NCBI GenBank assembly: GCA_026122225.1
Contig: JANEZZ010001678.1
Coordinates: 930,001-994,000, forward strand
Length of the DNA stretch: 64,000 bases
Reading direction: 5' to 3'
From: Heloderma charlesbogerti
Taxonomy: Eukaryota; Chordata; Lepidosauria; Squamata; Helodermatidae
Shown here: positions 22,739-33,566 of the stretch, piece by piece
Layout: each line of letters starts with the position of its first letter
Numbering within the stretch: position 1 is the first letter of the stretch
The notes under the pieces: model-generated
Databases searched by the model: none
What the model was told of the DNA's origin: nothing
The model's input: only the letters and a program-made list of their open reading frames with translations
Position numbers and translations under genes: made by a program

Positions 22739-25696
22739 CATAGTACAATATGTACTATTGGTATACTGTCGGTATACCAATGGTATACCGATGGTATATT
22801 GGTATACCAATACCATGGTATCATATATAGCAATGGTATACCGACGGTATATTGGTATACCATCGGAAGATGGGACTCCCAGGTCGGAAGATGGTCAAAA
22901 TGCTACTGGGGAGGAACAGAGGATAAGTTCAACTAGCCCCAGATGTGATGACGCAGCTAGCTCAAAGCCGAAGGGACGGCTAGCAGCCGATGGTGCTGGT
23001 GGTGAATGACAAATCCGATGTTCTAAAGATCAGCACACCATAGGAACCTGGAATGTAAGATCTATGAGCCAGGGCAAATTGGATGTGGTTATTGGGGAGA
23101 TGTCAAGATTTAATATAGACATTTTGGGTGTCAGTGAACTGAAATGGACTGGAATGGGCCATTTCACATCAAATGACCACCAGATCTACTACTGTGGGCA
23201 AGAGGACCACAGAAGAAATGGAGTAGCCTTCATAATTAATAATAAGGTGGCTAAAGCAGTGCTTGGATACAATCCAAAAAATGACAGAATGATCTCAATT
23301 CGAATTCAGGGTAAGCCATTTAACATCACAGTGATCCAAATATACGCCCCAACCACACATGCTGAAGAAGCAGAAGTAGATCTAGTGAGATCAACTCACT
23401 GTGCATAACAAACACTCTCTTCCAACAACCTAAGAGACGACTTTATACATGGACTTCACCGGACGGTCGACACCGAAATCAAATTGACTACATCCTTTGT
23501 AGCCAAAGGTCTATGCAGTTGGTAAAAACAAGACCTGGAGCTGATTGTAGTTCAGATCACAAACTTCTTATTGCACAATTTAGAATCAGACTGAAGAGAA
23601 TAGGGAAGACCCACAGATCAGTTAGATATGAGCTCACAAATATTCCTCATGAATATACAGTGGAGGTGAAGAATAGATTTAAGGGACTAGATTTAATTGA
23701 TAGGGTCCCGGAAGAACTATGGACAGAAGTTCGCAACATTGTTCAGGAGGTGGCAACAAAAAACATCCCAAAGAAAAAGAAAACCAAGAAGGCAAGATGG
23801 CTGTCTGCTGAGACACTGGAAGCAGCCCAAGGAAGAAGGAAAGCAAAAGGCAACAGTGATAGGGGGAGATATGCCCAATTAAATGCAAAATTCCAGAGGT
23901 TAGCCAGAAGAGATAAGGAATTATTTTTAAACAAGCAATGCGTGGAAGCGGAAGAAGATAATAGAATAGGAAGGACAAGAGACTTCTTCCAGAAAATTAG
24001 AAACATTGGAGGTAAATGCCAGGCAAAAATGGGTATGATCAAAAACAAAAATGGCAAGGACCTAACAGAAGGAGAAGAGGTCAAGAAAAGGTGGCAAGAA
24101 TATACAGAAGATCTGTATAGGAAGGATAATAATATCGGGGATAGATTTGACGGTGTGGTCAGTGAGCTAGAGCCAGACATCCTGAAGAGTGAGGTTGAAT
24201 GGGCCTTAAGAAGCATTGCTAATAACAAGGAAGCAGGAGATGACGGTATTCCAGCTGAACTGTTTAAAATCTTGCAAGATGATGCTGTCAAGGTGATGCA
24301 TGCCATATGCCAGCAAATTTGGAAAACACAAGAATGGCCAACAGATTGGAAAAAATCAACTTATATCCCCATACCAAAAAAGGGACGCACCAAAGAATGT
24401 TCCAACTATCGAACAGTGGCACTTATTTCACATGCCAGTAAGGTAATGCTCAAGATCTTGCAAGGTAGACTCCAGCAATTCATGGAACGAGAATTGCCAG
24501 ATGTACAAGCTGGGTTTCAAAAAGGCAGAGGAACTCGATACCAAATTGCCAATATCCGCTGGATAATGGAGAAAGCCAGGGAGTTTCAGAAAAACATCTA
24601 TTTCTGTTTTATTGACTATTTTAAAGCCTTTGACTGTGTGGATCATCACAAATTGTGGCAAGTTCTTGGTGGTATGGGGATACCAAGTCATCTTGTCTGC
24701 CTCCTGAGGAATCTGTATAACGACCAAGTAGCAACGGGAAGAACAGACCATGGAACAACGGACTGGTTTAAGATTGGGAAAGGAGTATGGCGGGGTTGTA
24801 TACTCTCACCCTACCTATTCAACCTGTACGCAGAACACATCATGCGACGTGCTGGGCTTGATGAAGCCAAGGCTGGAGTTAAAATCGCTGTAAGAAACAC
24901 TAACAATCTCAGATATGCAGATTATACCACTTTGATGGCTGAAAGCGAGGAGGAGCTGAGGAACCTCATGACGAAGGTGAAAGAAGAAAGTGCAAAAGCT
25001 GGGTTGCAGTTAAACCTCAAAAAACCCCAAGATTATGGCAACCAGCTTGATTGATAACTGGCAAATAGAGGGAGAAAACGTGGAGGCAGTGACAGACTGT
25101 CTTTCTAGGCGCAAAGATTACTGCAGACGCTGACTGCGGCCAGGAAATCAGAAGACGTTTACTTCTTGGGAGGACAGCAATGACAAATCTTGATAAAATA
25201 GTGAAGAGCAGAGACATCTCACTGACAACAAAGGTCCGCATAGTTAAAGCAATGGTATTCCCCGTAGGAACCTATGGCTGCGAGAGCCGGACCATAAGGA
25301 AGGCTGAGCGAAGGAAGATAGATGCTTTTGAACTGTGGTGCTGGAGGAAAATTCTGAGAGTGCCTTGGACTGCAAGAAGATCAAACCAGTCCATCCTCCA
25401 GGAAATAAAGCCAGACTGCTCACTTGAGGGAAGGATCTTAAAGGCAAAACTGAAGTACTCTGGCCACATAATGAGAAGACAGGATACCCTGGAGAAGATG
25501 CTGATGCTAGGGAAAGTGGAAGGCAAAAGGAAGAGGGGCCGACCAAGGGCAAGATGGATGGATGATAGTCTGGAGGTGACGGACTTGACCTTGGGGTAGC
25601 TGGGTGTGGCGACGGCCGACAGGAAGCCCTGGCGTGGGCTGGTCCATGAAGTCACGAAGAGTCGGAAGTGACTGACTGAATAAACAACAACAACAA
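22739..25696 (+). mobile_element. Divergent BovB/RTE LINE copy 3
   Basis: This copy is clearly more diverged than the other four. It has its own residues (NPKNDRMISIRIQGK, DYFKAFDCVDHHKL) and its own 3' end, GAAGTGACTGACTGAATAAA then AAC repeats. The endonuclease frame (23064-23408) is followed by a deletion of the GDWNAK region. The reverse transcriptase frame is 23513-25054 and a third frame lies at 25180-25599. The catalytic YADD reads YADY near 24917, so it is dead. ACTATTGTA at 22730-22738 and 25697-25705 is a possible 9-bp target duplication, which would put the GGTATACC array inside the element. Confidence 0.85.
22745..22866. repeat. GGTATACC palindrome array
   Basis: About five full GGTATACC palindromes, plus GGTATATTGG and GGTATACTG variants, occur in about 120 bp with GATGG/GACGG spacers. 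The array lies immediately before the recognisable 5' part of BovB copy 3. Confidence 0.8.
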
Positions 25697-25705
25697 ACTA
25701 TTGTA

Positions 25706-27550
25706 AACAGAACTAGGAAACACTTAAGATTTGAATCAATGCACCTGCGGAAAAGAAGCAGATGTTATCGTGTTTGGAAGACATACGGAAATGTGTAGTT
25801 CAGCAAATCTGACAAGTAATGAAGTAAATATACTACTTCCCAAAATCATACCTGAGAACTTCAAAAAAGAAAAGAAAAAGAATTGCTAGAGAATCTCTTG
25901 TTTTGTAGGAAACACACATCAGCAGTTAATAAGGAATCATATAAATATGAGGGGGGAAATACAAAGACTTCAAAACCCAACATTGGTTCTCACAGGACAC
26001 AACATCTGTCCTCAGGAGGACAATGGCATTCCATGGACTTCTCTGTTTTGCTCCCAGCTCTGAAATATCATTGGGTGAGATGTTTAGATGTTTAATCTTT
26101 AAAATAAAGGCAATGCTCCTAAAACTAAACTCAGAATATTTTAAATTATGTTTTGCTTGTAACCACTTTATATTTTGTCTTATATCAATGCTCTTATATC
26201 ATGAAATGTAGAAAGTGCTTAAGATTTTGAAGTAAAAGATAAAAAGGCATGCCTGATCTCAGGGTCCTTTTTTTTTTTGTAACTCTCTGTGTTAATACCA
26301 GGAATGCTGTAAACTTACAATTCTTTGGTGACGTTTTGAACCTGGAATATGGCATATGATACGTTGCCTGCTGATCCATGATCCACTGAATACAAAAATC
26401 CTATATCATAATATCCCTAGATAAGGACAAATCTGTCACATACCTCTGGTTCTTTTCTTCATCAAGTGGGGGAGGACAGAGAGAAGGGGGAAGAGAGATG
26501 GGGTGCAGGTAAAATCATTAATATAAAAATAATTTTGACTAAAGAAAAAAACAGGAAACAGCTGCAAGAAGTGTGGTTTCTCCTAATGTTGCAGCTGTCA
26601 GTTCTTTGCTTGATTCTACAAGCCAGTATTGCATAGGAAATAGATCCCACCCATAGCGAGTGTATTTCTATGCCATCTAAATTGTTAATAGAACAAAAAC
26701 AATTTCATGATGAAATACAATGGGAGAAGAGGTGATGTTTTTCAGTTAGTGATTCTCCTGTAACCTCTAATGCTAACTGCAGAATTCTATACATATCTAC
26801 TCAGAAGTAAGTCCCATTGAGCTAAATGGGCTTACTCCCAGGTAAGAGACTGTAGCCCAAAATAGAGCTTCAGCTATTGAGTGGTATAGAAATGTAATAA
26901 ATAAATAAATAAGCAAGCAAGCAAGCAAACAGCCATTTATTACCCATTACATTAGTAATTTAAGTCTCCAACTTAAAGCATACCCTGCTTTCAGAAAACC
27001 TTCCCTTAGGTGAAATAACCAAACTAGGCTTAGGTCATTTTAACAAATGTCACAGGAGCTTACAGTCTGGACTGAATCACTGGGAATGACAAATGTGGTA
27101 AATGAAATGGGGTAGTCAGTATATAGGTGTTACATTTGGATAAACAGGCAGAAAATATCTCAGTCTATTCTCACAACTGACACTTAAACTGATTTTTGCA
27201 TTTCCCATATCTGTAACATCCGAATGTAAAACCTTTGTTGGATAGAGTGTATATCCAATTTGAATGTCATTCTCTTCTGCATTCTCTCCTGTATTACCAA
27301 CATTCGCAAGTGAAGCACTCCAGACTAAGGAGTGCTGTCAGTTCTCAAAATGTTCTGAAACCTTGAGCCTTTTTTGCATCCACTTGGAAATTATTATCAC
27401 TGTACTAAATGCTAACTTGCATAATATGATAATAAATATGTATTATCAGATCACTTTCCTCAACAGTCACCTGTGCTAACCTCCATCTGTAATCTGTGAA
27501 TCCATTTAAGAAGAGGACAGTAGAAAAGGCCTTTGTAAGGTATAATAATT
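25706..27550. other. Spacer, no gene recognised
   Basis: Unrecognised AT-rich sequence. It includes one ACTCAGAAGTAAGTCCCATT repeat unit (26797-26860) and an L2-like tail. Confidence 0.45.
26862..26930 (+). mobile_element. L2-like 3' tail fragment
   Basis: GAGCTTCAGCTATTGAGTGG and TATAGAAATG followed by AAAT and AAGC repeats match the 3' end at 17640-17685. Confidence 0.6.
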
Positions 27551-27725
27551 AAGAACATAAGAAGAGCTGTGCTGGATCAGACCAAGGGTCCATCCAGTCC
27601 AGTATTCTGTTCACACAGTGGCCAACCAGCTGTTGACCAGGGACCCACAAATAGGACACGAGTGCAACAGCACCCTCCTGCCCATGTTCCCCAGCAACTG
27701 GTGTACATAGGCTTACTGCCTCCAA
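27551..27725 (-). mobile_element. LINE-type interspersed repeat, 3' end fragment
   Basis: GAACATAAGAAGAGCTGTGC then TGGATCAGACCAAGGGTCCA is a common sauropsid interspersed repeat end. I think it is the 3' end of the family whose upstream part appears at 36868-37050. Its class is uncertain. Confidence 0.45.
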
Positions 27726-27895
27726 TACTGAATTAAATTAATTAAAATAAGCATTATTTTGCAAATAGGACAATATGCAGAAGATGCACCATGCTCAGAG
27801 ATGTGATCTTTGGTCCTCAAGAGGCCTGTTGGCAAACAGACTATGTGAGGAAACAGTTCTTCCACCTTTACATTAATAGGTCAAATAGCCCAGAC

Positions 27896-28050
27896 CAGCC
27901 TTCCCCCACCCTGTTGCCCTCAAATGTGTTGGACCACAATTCCCATCATCCACAGACAGCACAGCCTGGATTATGAGGAGATAATCCTCAAAATCTATAA
28001 CCAGCACATGCTGGTTGGGGATGATGGGAGTTGAACATCTTGAGGGTTGT
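27896..28050. mobile_element. Short palindromic MITE, degraded copy
   Basis: It starts CAGCCTTCCCCCACCC and contains ACAATTCCCATCATCC, with the inverted GGGGATGATGGGAGTTGAAC on the right arm. It is the same family as 16672-16806. Confidence 0.55.
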
Positions 28051-28339
28051 TCAGTCATTTGCAGGGTTATTGTGCACCTGTTTTGGAATTTCTGCATGGC
28101 AGTTCCTGTACAGAGGCACTTCCCTTTCCATGGGTGCGTATCTCACCACCCACTCATCCCTGCATCTTCAGCATCTTCTCAGTATCAGACCATTATCTGT
28201 TGTCATCTACTCAAATAATTAAATATATTATTGACTTATTTAGGCTTCTCATATTCTAAAAAAGGCACAACACGTTAAAAATAAATATCTAAAATATCTA
28301 ATCCAGAGACTTCCTTTCAATCTTTATGTAGGATCTTAC

Positions 28340-30686
28340 CTGAGAGTCAAGAGTAGATGGCACAGGAGCTTCAGGGTCTGCAGATAGTGAAGGAAGCAGA
28401 GGCCCGAGAAATTTAAATTCATTGGTCCCAGATCCAATTGGCAAGAAGACCTCATAACAATTTGACTGAGAAAGAGTCCCAGTGGCACTCAGAGGAGAAG
28501 GATGAGGAAAAAAGTCTGCATCACAGTAGAAATTCCCAGAGGAAGAAATTGTCCTTTCTTTCTGGCAATTCTTTGTTTTGTATATCTGGATGACTACCAC
28601 AATCACCAGAGAAAGCAAGAAAAGAAAAGAAATGAGAGATAAGGAGATAATTAAGTATAGGGTCAGGGCATCCTCATGTTCATCCCCAGGCAGCGGATCC
28701 ATGACCTGCATATATGCATCTGAAAAGCCATCAACAAGAAGCACATTAAGACTTGAGGTACTGGACTGAGGTGCTTTCCCATTGTCTCTAACCATTATGA
28801 TGAGGCTCTGTTTGAAAGCATCCTTATCTGTAACTGAACGGATAGTCCTTACTTCACCATTATGGGCTTCCACTGCAAACAAGTCTGGAATTGTAGCTCT
28901 CAGGAGCTCATAGGAAAGCCAAGAGTTCTGACCTGAATCTCTGTCCACTGCCACCACCTTGGTGACCAGGTAGCCAGCGTCTGCCCCGCAGGGGACCAGG
29001 TCATTTGACAGGGAGGTGCTGTTCTGAAGAGGGTAGAGGATGAAGGGGGCATTGTCATTCTCATCCACTATATGCATGTGGACAATAACCTCCGAGCTCA
29101 GTGGAGGGGAGCCACTATCAGATGCTCTCACAGTCACTTGGAAATCTTTTATCTGCTCATAATCCAGGGATCGGAGGACATACAGGTTCCCCGTTTCAGA
29201 GTTGATGGAGACGTAGGAGGATGCGGGACCATCCCTGATCGTCCCAGGCAACAATGAGTAGGTCACTTTGGCATTCTGCTCCATATCGAGGTCAACAGCA
29301 TGGACTGAACCTATAACCAAACCTGGAATATTGTTTTCCAGCAACATCATTTCATACAATGGCCTTTCAAATACTGGAGAATTGTCATTGACATCTGAGA
29401 TTTGAATGCTAATTATTCCTGATGAAGTGAGCTTGGGAGAGCTCCAGTCAGTGGCTGTGATGGTGACATTGTATATGGATATTTTCTCTCTGTCCAGTGG
29501 CCGTTGGGTCACAAGCTCGTAATAGCTGTTCTCGGTGGCCCTTAGCACAAAGGGCAGGTTTGTCTCAGTGGTGCAGGCGGTTCTGCCATTGTCCCCAGAG
29601 TCCCGGTCCGTGACACGGAGGAGAGCCACAATTGTTTCTGAGGGAGAATCCTCTGGCAACAGACTGCTGAATGACATGATTGTGACTTCTGGGGCATTGT
29701 CATTCTTATCCTCAATCTCCACCAGGACCTTGCAGAGTCCTGAAAGACCTCCTCCATCTGTTGCTCTGATGTTCATGTCATAGCTGGTTTCTTTTTCATA
29801 ATCAATTTGCCCCCAAACAGTGATTTCCCCAGTATCTTGATGTAAATGAAACAAATGGTGAATTTTTTCAGGCACCAGATGGAACGAGTAGGTGATCTGT
29901 GCATTGGAACCAAAATCTAAATCCCGGGCTTCCACTTTGCAGTCCGCAGTCTTCTGCAGACTGTTTTCCTTTAACCTTACTTTATATTCAGACTGAATAA
30001 ACTCAGGAGAATTATCATTGATATCCAGAACATTAATGTTTATTTGAACTGTGCCTGTTTTCCGTGGCACTCCTCCATCAAGAGCTGTGAGAGTTAGACC
30101 AAAGTGTGGCTCCTTCTCTCTGTCTAGTGTTTTTTCCAGAATAAGGTCCACGTATTTCCTCCCACGTTCATCAGTTTGTACATCCAGTCTGAAATGCTCA
30201 TTGGGATCAAGTGTATAGTCTTGGATACTATTTTCTCCTAGGTCCTCATCTTGTGCTGGCTCCAACAGGAATCGGGTATTCACTGGAACATGTTCAGATA
30301 TTTCTAAGGTGAATTCATTTTTAGTGAAGTTGGGAGCATTGTCATTCACATCTTCTATCTGCAGTTCAATAGTGTAGATTTTTATGGGGTTTTCCAACAC
30401 AATTTTAGACAGCAGTAAGCAAGGCTCTGTCTGGCCACACAAAGCTTCTCTGTCTATTTTATCACTTATCAACAGATTCCTGGAGTGGAAGGTGGAAATA
30501 TTGCTTAGTGCTTTTGGAAACCAGCTGGGCTCTGCGAGCAGAGGGTTCCCCTATTCCCAACTTCAAATCCTTCAGCACATTAGCTACCAGAGACCCACTT
30601 TTCTTTTCTTCAGGCACAGAATAATGAATTGTGACACATAATACTCCAGACACAAAGAGCAAGAGCAAAAGATACAGACCTTGCAT
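28340..30686 (-). pseudogene. PCDHG: Clustered protocadherin variable exon A (frameshifted)
   Basis: This is a single-exon protocadherin with six cadherin repeats, a transmembrane helix (YLIISLSLISFLFLLSLVIV) and a variable cytoplasmic tail (SQSNCYEVFLPIGSG). The exon ends in CAG followed by the donor GTAAGAT at 28339. The first 74 codons (signal peptide and start of EC1) are in one frame. A 5-bp deletion near 30495, relative to paralogue A' at 54640, shifts the frame and gives an early stop. The remaining EC1-to-tail frame is open from 30472 to the donor. The start codon used by A' is also lost; the first ATG (30686) comes from an AGG-to-ATG change nine codons in. This is most likely a recent pseudogene, though an assembly error or null allele is possible. 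The gamma assignment is by tail resemblance only. Confidence 0.8.
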
Positions 30687-30944
30687 TTTCTTGAAGCAAT
30701 GGTCTGTGGTTCCAGCCTCTTCCTGGTGAACGCTTCACGTTCTGGACAGAATGCAAAGCTTCCAGAGACTTTCTTTGCTGATGGGATTCTCTGTAGGATT
30801 GATTCCTCCACACCCTCTTTTGAATTCTCTCTCTTCAGCAAAGATGAAAGTTAGCTGTCTTCTAGTTTCAGAATCTTTTTGTCTGTCATTGCTTCCCGTG
30901 AGCTTCTTCACAAAAAGAGAATTTCAACTTATATATTTGTCAAT

Positions 30945-30960
30945 ATTGCTACCATGTGGC
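30945..30960 (-). promoter_or_regulatory. CTCF-like site upstream of exon A (weak)
   Basis: The minus strand reads GCCACATGGTAGCAAT, about 260 bp upstream of the start. It is the counterpart of the stronger sites before A', B and B', with a mismatch in the core GGTGGC. Confidence 0.4.
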
Positions 30961-32294
30961 TGAATGAAGGAAAAGCTCATTCAGATGGAATGTTTTTCAC
31001 TGAATGGCACCCCAGTACAAAATACACTTTACAAAATACAGCTTACTGGCTATCTATTCAGAACACCTTATTTTGTAGCTAGCCAAATGCCCCCACCAAA
31101 TGGTGGGAACATTTATGGGAATGGGGCCATAAAGATGGTCTGTAACTGAGTGGGTGGCTGTGTGTTCCTTGCTGCTCACCACTGCATGTCTCCATCCATG
31201 CTTGAGCCTTTGCTCCCAGGCCTGTTAAGCACGGCAGTCTTTACACTTCGGTTGCTCAGCATGGTGTTAGGTCTGACATGTGATTCGGAACTGGTGAACA
31301 GCTGCTGATCTCTCACAACAGAAAGTTCACCAAATGCTGTCTATTACCGACTTCTCCCTCTCAGCTACATCGGACAGATCCAGGTGAAGCAAATCAGATC
31401 AAATCAAGTAGATCAGGTTGAGTCAGTCAGAGCACAGTAAGTAAAGTCCATCCAAGTTCATCTGGTGAAGGTCCGTCAGGTCACAGTAAGTCAGGACAGG
31501 TCAAGGTAGTTCACTACTGGTTTAGTCTTAGCAGGTTCAGGCAAGCAGTGATCAAGACCATGCTCAGTTACTTTAATTGTTTATTTATTATTAATATTTC
31601 TGTATGACCCTTTTTGCCAAAAAGGCAGAAACACAGTGATCCATACACTGGTAACCTCATGATTAGACTACTGTAATGCACTGTCTGTGGGGCTGCCCTT
31701 GTGCAATTGCACGATAGAGCAAATGTGTGATAGAGGCATAGAGACATGAAAGAAATCACCCATCCAGAAAGGATGGTTTAAAAAATCACACCTACAAAGG
31801 GTTTTAAGAATGTCACTAGGTCACTATCACGCATTTGTCTAGCAACAGCTATGCCCCCTATTTCTGACTATGTTACTGTCATGCATTAGTGCTATCATGA
31901 GATAGTGACAAAGTGAGATAGTGGTTTTATAGGGGGAGAAATGTAAAAAACAATCGGTGGAGTTGGGCATAGCTTGGGGAAGGGGTCTCCTCAGAAGTAA
32001 CTCCCATTGTGGTGAATGAGGCTATGCTTCCATCCATCGCTTTGTGGGAGTATCAGGGGAAGGAAAAAGGAGAGCCTGGACAGGTGGAAGGAGGCTTTCT
32101 TATTGGTTGAGCAGCCCCTGCCAGTCTGATGATGTTTACTCCAATCCCCCCACCCCACCTGGAAGTATGTTGTGTGAAGTGACTTATACTGGAGCGGTGC
32201 ACTCGCTCGTGGAGCCCTGCACAGACCAAAGCGCACCGTAGCCTATTCCTTGACAAAATCTGGGTAAGCCTCCATTCTTTTCTCCTTCTGTTGT
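30961..32294. other. Spacer between exon A and LTR-b
   Basis: No gene seen. 31360-31550 is a degenerate low-complexity run of GTCAGGT/AGTCAGT-like words. 31640-31705 is a scrap of L2-like reverse transcriptase on the plus strand (LVTSRLDYCNALSVGLP). Confidence 0.5.
31640..31705 (+). mobile_element. L2-like reverse transcriptase scrap
   Basis: The translation LVTSRLDYCNALSVGLP is the conserved block found near the C-terminal part of L2-type ORF2. The rest of the element is missing. Confidence 0.55.
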
Positions 32295-32873
32295 TGTGGA
32301 GACAGGGTCAAGGAAAAGAAAAAGGTCAGGCCTAGAAGCCTGGATTTTTGTTTTATTTTTGCAGGGAGGGGGTATCCCTAAGAGGAGTAGTTTCATTTCT
32401 GTGGTTAGGTTTCAACTTCTTGAGTTAAGTTTCATTTCTTCGGGTGTGATACAGTACTTTTGGTTTGGGGGGATAAAAAGGGAGAGAGAGCCAGGGGACA
32501 GAGAGTAAGACCAAAGGGTCAAGAAGATCAGAGCATGAAGACAGAGCAGGAAAAAGCAGCCTGGAGAAGTCTAAGCACAGCTAGTGTAGAGGAACTTGCG
32601 TTCATGCAACTTTTATTTTCTCTTAATGCCTTTTGTATCAGTTCTATTCTGTAAATAAATACCTTTAGTTGTAATTTGCTTCCTTTTAATTTACCAGTAA
32701 ACTGTTGTGGTTAACACCCAGGTGTCTGAAGTGCCAATCATCCCAGGGCTACAGCCTCAACCCCACGTTATTGGGAAGGAGAAGTTTAAAAGAAGGAAGG
32801 TGGGACTCCTAAGGAGGCACGAGTTCCTTAAGGAGTTGCTCAGGGGGCCCAGGTCATAAAGAAAACCCCAACA
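32295..32873 (+). mobile_element. Solo LTR, copy of the LTR-a family (LTR-b)
   Basis: It is collinear with 10102-10664. Shared landmarks are GGTCAGGCCTAGAAGCCTGG, GGATAAAAAGGGAG as a TATA-like box, GTAAATAAATACC as a poly(A) signal, and a TTTACCAGTAAACTGTTGTG block. It starts TGTGGAG and ends CCCCAACA. No target duplication was found, so the boundaries are approximate or the flanks have changed. Confidence 0.75.
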
Positions 32874-33566
32874 AGCCCTTTATAGACATAACCATCTTCT
32901 GTCCTGTTCCCCAGTTTTCATATTTCCCAATCCCTCTATTCCCTTTATTGTCCTGCTCTCTTCCTAGCTTCTGTAAACCAGTTTTCTCTCCATCTGCCTT
33001 CAAGGATCTCCATGTAATCATCAGCACTCAGTTTCTTAAAGGGGAACAGACTGAAATCACAAATATCACTCTGGGTGCCCTTCCTCACTTACCTGAGATA
33101 AATGGATGCTGATAGTAGTTACTTAGTGATAAGGATAGTAGGACATTCTGCACACGCTTATAAACTCACTTCGCCACATTCACATTTCCAGAAGAGGTAC
33201 AGGAGCAATATGATAAGTAAATCTCTTATCAAAATGCTCCATCCCACCCAACTATTTATGGCTCAGGAGCCCTTTTTGGTTTAGGATCGAACAGCTAGAC
33301 TCATTGTTTGGCCATAGGCAAATCCTTTTCACTCCGCTTGCGCTTGCCATCTGAATGAGGAAATTATGAGAAACCCATGGACCACTGGAATATCAGTCAT
33401 CATGGTATTGATGTCTGGCCGTCGGCCTTTGTTCCAATCAGATGGGTGTATGGAGAGGCTAGGGTGGGGGAAGGAGGGTGTGGGGGTTATGGAGCAGCTG
33501 GATTGCAGTCATAATACCACCACTTTGGGGGTCCACACTATAGAATGAACTGCATTTTATTCTCAC
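32874..33566. other. Intron/spacer downstream of exon B
   Basis: No gene or repeat recognised. On the minus strand this follows the splice donor of exon B and would be intronic for it. Confidence 0.5.

Noticed and set aside
23697..25552. Long minus-strand frames opposite BovB reverse transcriptase
   Set aside because: They are shadows of the plus-strand LINE coding sequence and recur in every BovB copy.
28298..30472. Exon A read as an intact protein starting at 30472
   Set aside because: The first codon there is TTG inside EC1, with no signal peptide. The true N-terminus is in another frame upstream, separated by a 5-bp deletion.
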